DNA of 31,418 nt from Hofstenia miamia. Taxonomy: Eukaryota; Xenacoelomorpha; Acoela; Hofsteniidae. The DNA lies in the NCBI GenBank assembly GCA_900660155.1, contig CABFPE010000003.1:5564809-5596226 (forward strand). The letters run 5' to 3'. The notes beneath the pieces are model-generated. The model was not told the origin of the DNA and ran no database searches. It saw only the letters and a program-made list of their open reading frames with translations. This document shows, piece by piece, positions 30,904-31,418 of this stretch; the first letter of the stretch is position 1, and each line of letters starts with the position of its first letter. The position numbers and the translations under genes are program-made.

Positions 30904-31169
30904 CGGTGAATGAGATGATCAGTCTGAAGGGTTGTCACTTTTGGTCTTCCAGACTGCTTGCGAGAGGAAAAATTTTGCAGTTGCTGATAGCGAGTAAAAC
31001 TTCTTAATACCGAAGATACTGACACGCCCATTCTAACAACTATAGCGCGATAATAGTACCCCTCTTTGTACAAGATATGAGTTTGAGCACGATTTGTTGG
31101 TGAAATTTCACTACCACGGACCATATTTCAAACTATAATGATAGTGCTTTTTCAGTGAAAATGTATTGT
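30904..31169. repeat. Copy 2 of the 266-bp duplication, including a false second transposase N-terminus
   Basis: Exact by eye against 30637-30902. The minus-strand ORF at 30885-31124 is the same transposase N-terminus seen at 30857 and is not a second gene. Collapsing the two copies restores a single element with its terminus at 31326. Confidence 0.85.
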
Positions 31170-31254
31170 ATGTAAATCTAAAGTTGTGTTAATTTGATTG
31201 GCTAAATGAATCTGTTGTAAATTCTAAGAAAAAATTAAGAATTACAGGAATTTT

Positions 31255-31326
31255 ACGAAGTTTCCAGGAAATAGCTTAAAACACGCTTTAGACAGGTTAC
31301 TGTTCCCAAACTTTTGGCCAGTACTG
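31255..31326. repeat. Terminal inverted repeat of the Tc1 element
   Basis: It ends ..cttttggccagtactg at 31326 and is followed by TA. The reverse complement CAGTACTGGCCAAAAGTTTG is a Tc1-type terminus, located upstream of the transposase start. The matching terminus at the other end of the element (left of 29904) was not found, so that end is lost or diverged. Confidence 0.8.
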
Positions 31327-31346
31327 TATATATATATATATATATA

Positions 31347-31418
31347 CAGTACTGGCCAAAAGTTTGGGAACAGTAACCTGTCTAAAGCGTGTTTTAAGCT
31401 ATTTCCTGGAAACTTCGT
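31347..31418. mobile_element. Start of a second, head-to-head Tc1 terminus
   Basis: cagtactggccaaaagtttg.. to the window edge is the exact reverse complement of 31255-31326 over 72 bases, separated by only 20 bp of (TA)n. Either a second element copy begins here in the opposite orientation, or the assembly folds back on itself. It continues off the window. Confidence 0.7.

Noticed and set aside
30885..31124. Second Tc1 transposase gene
   Set aside because: Exact repeat of the N-terminus at 30857-30640 caused by the join at 30903.
1..31418. tRNA, rRNA, CRISPR array or bacterial operon signals
   Set aside because: Read for tRNA-like B-box motifs and regular spaced repeats; none convincing. 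Introns and transposons show that this is animal nuclear DNA.

Overview
The window is AT-rich animal (metazoan) nuclear DNA. The genes are split by GT-AG introns, there are many (AT)n tracts, and transposon remains of several superfamilies fill the introns. The channel gene looks like that of an invertebrate; I cannot name the species. It is draft assembly sequence: a 96-base N gap lies at 21240-21335, and two single-N joins (2274 and 30903) are each flanked by exact duplicate segments that look like unmerged contig ends.

The main gene lies on the minus strand between about 27951 and 13963. It encodes most of a cyclic-nucleotide-gated (CNG) channel alpha-type subunit. Six exons have matching splice phases and encode, in order: S3-S4-S5 (27951-27586), an unusually long S5-to-pore 'turret' (26413-26175 or 26088), the pore and S6 (22210-21864), the C-linker (18472-18276), the cyclic-nucleotide-binding domain (17576-17385), and the end of that domain plus a C-terminal leucine zipper and stop (14315-13963). 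Exons for the N-terminus and S1-S2 are not found. Four further exon-like minus-strand ORFs (29369-29299, 29207-29167, 28347-28176, 23590-23407) have good codon content and splice signals but no recognised family. The last of them lies between CNG exons, and it could be turret sequence or part of another gene.

At the left edge, two minus-strand exons (1597-1492 and 336-111) join in frame. They encode part of a coiled-coil protein that I cannot name, downstream of the CNG gene.

Mobile elements dominate the rest. From 4097 to 8307 there is a three-level nest: a Tc1/mariner-type element (TA target) is split by a dead piggyBac element (4700-7741, TTAA target), which itself holds a 582-bp piggyBac-type MITE (4765-5346). 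Other elements are a hAT MITE with a perfect 8-bp target duplication (11693-12409), a hAT-like MITE carrying CCCGA-rich repeats (25410-25738), a mariner MITE (19266-19501), two LINE reverse-transcriptase relics (about 12780-13490 minus, 15526-16395 plus), a hAT transposase C-terminal relic (about 26660-27230 minus), a Tc1 pseudogene (29904-30857 minus) whose terminal repeat forms a perfect 72-bp-arm palindrome at the window's right edge, and two fold-back elements (17862-18205, about 29536-29802). Stretches not listed (about 2967-3860, 8310-9230, 9470-11420, 12418-12780, 14316-15525, 16400-17384, 18473-19265, 19502-20768, 22431-23400, 24590-25400) held nothing I could support as a gene.
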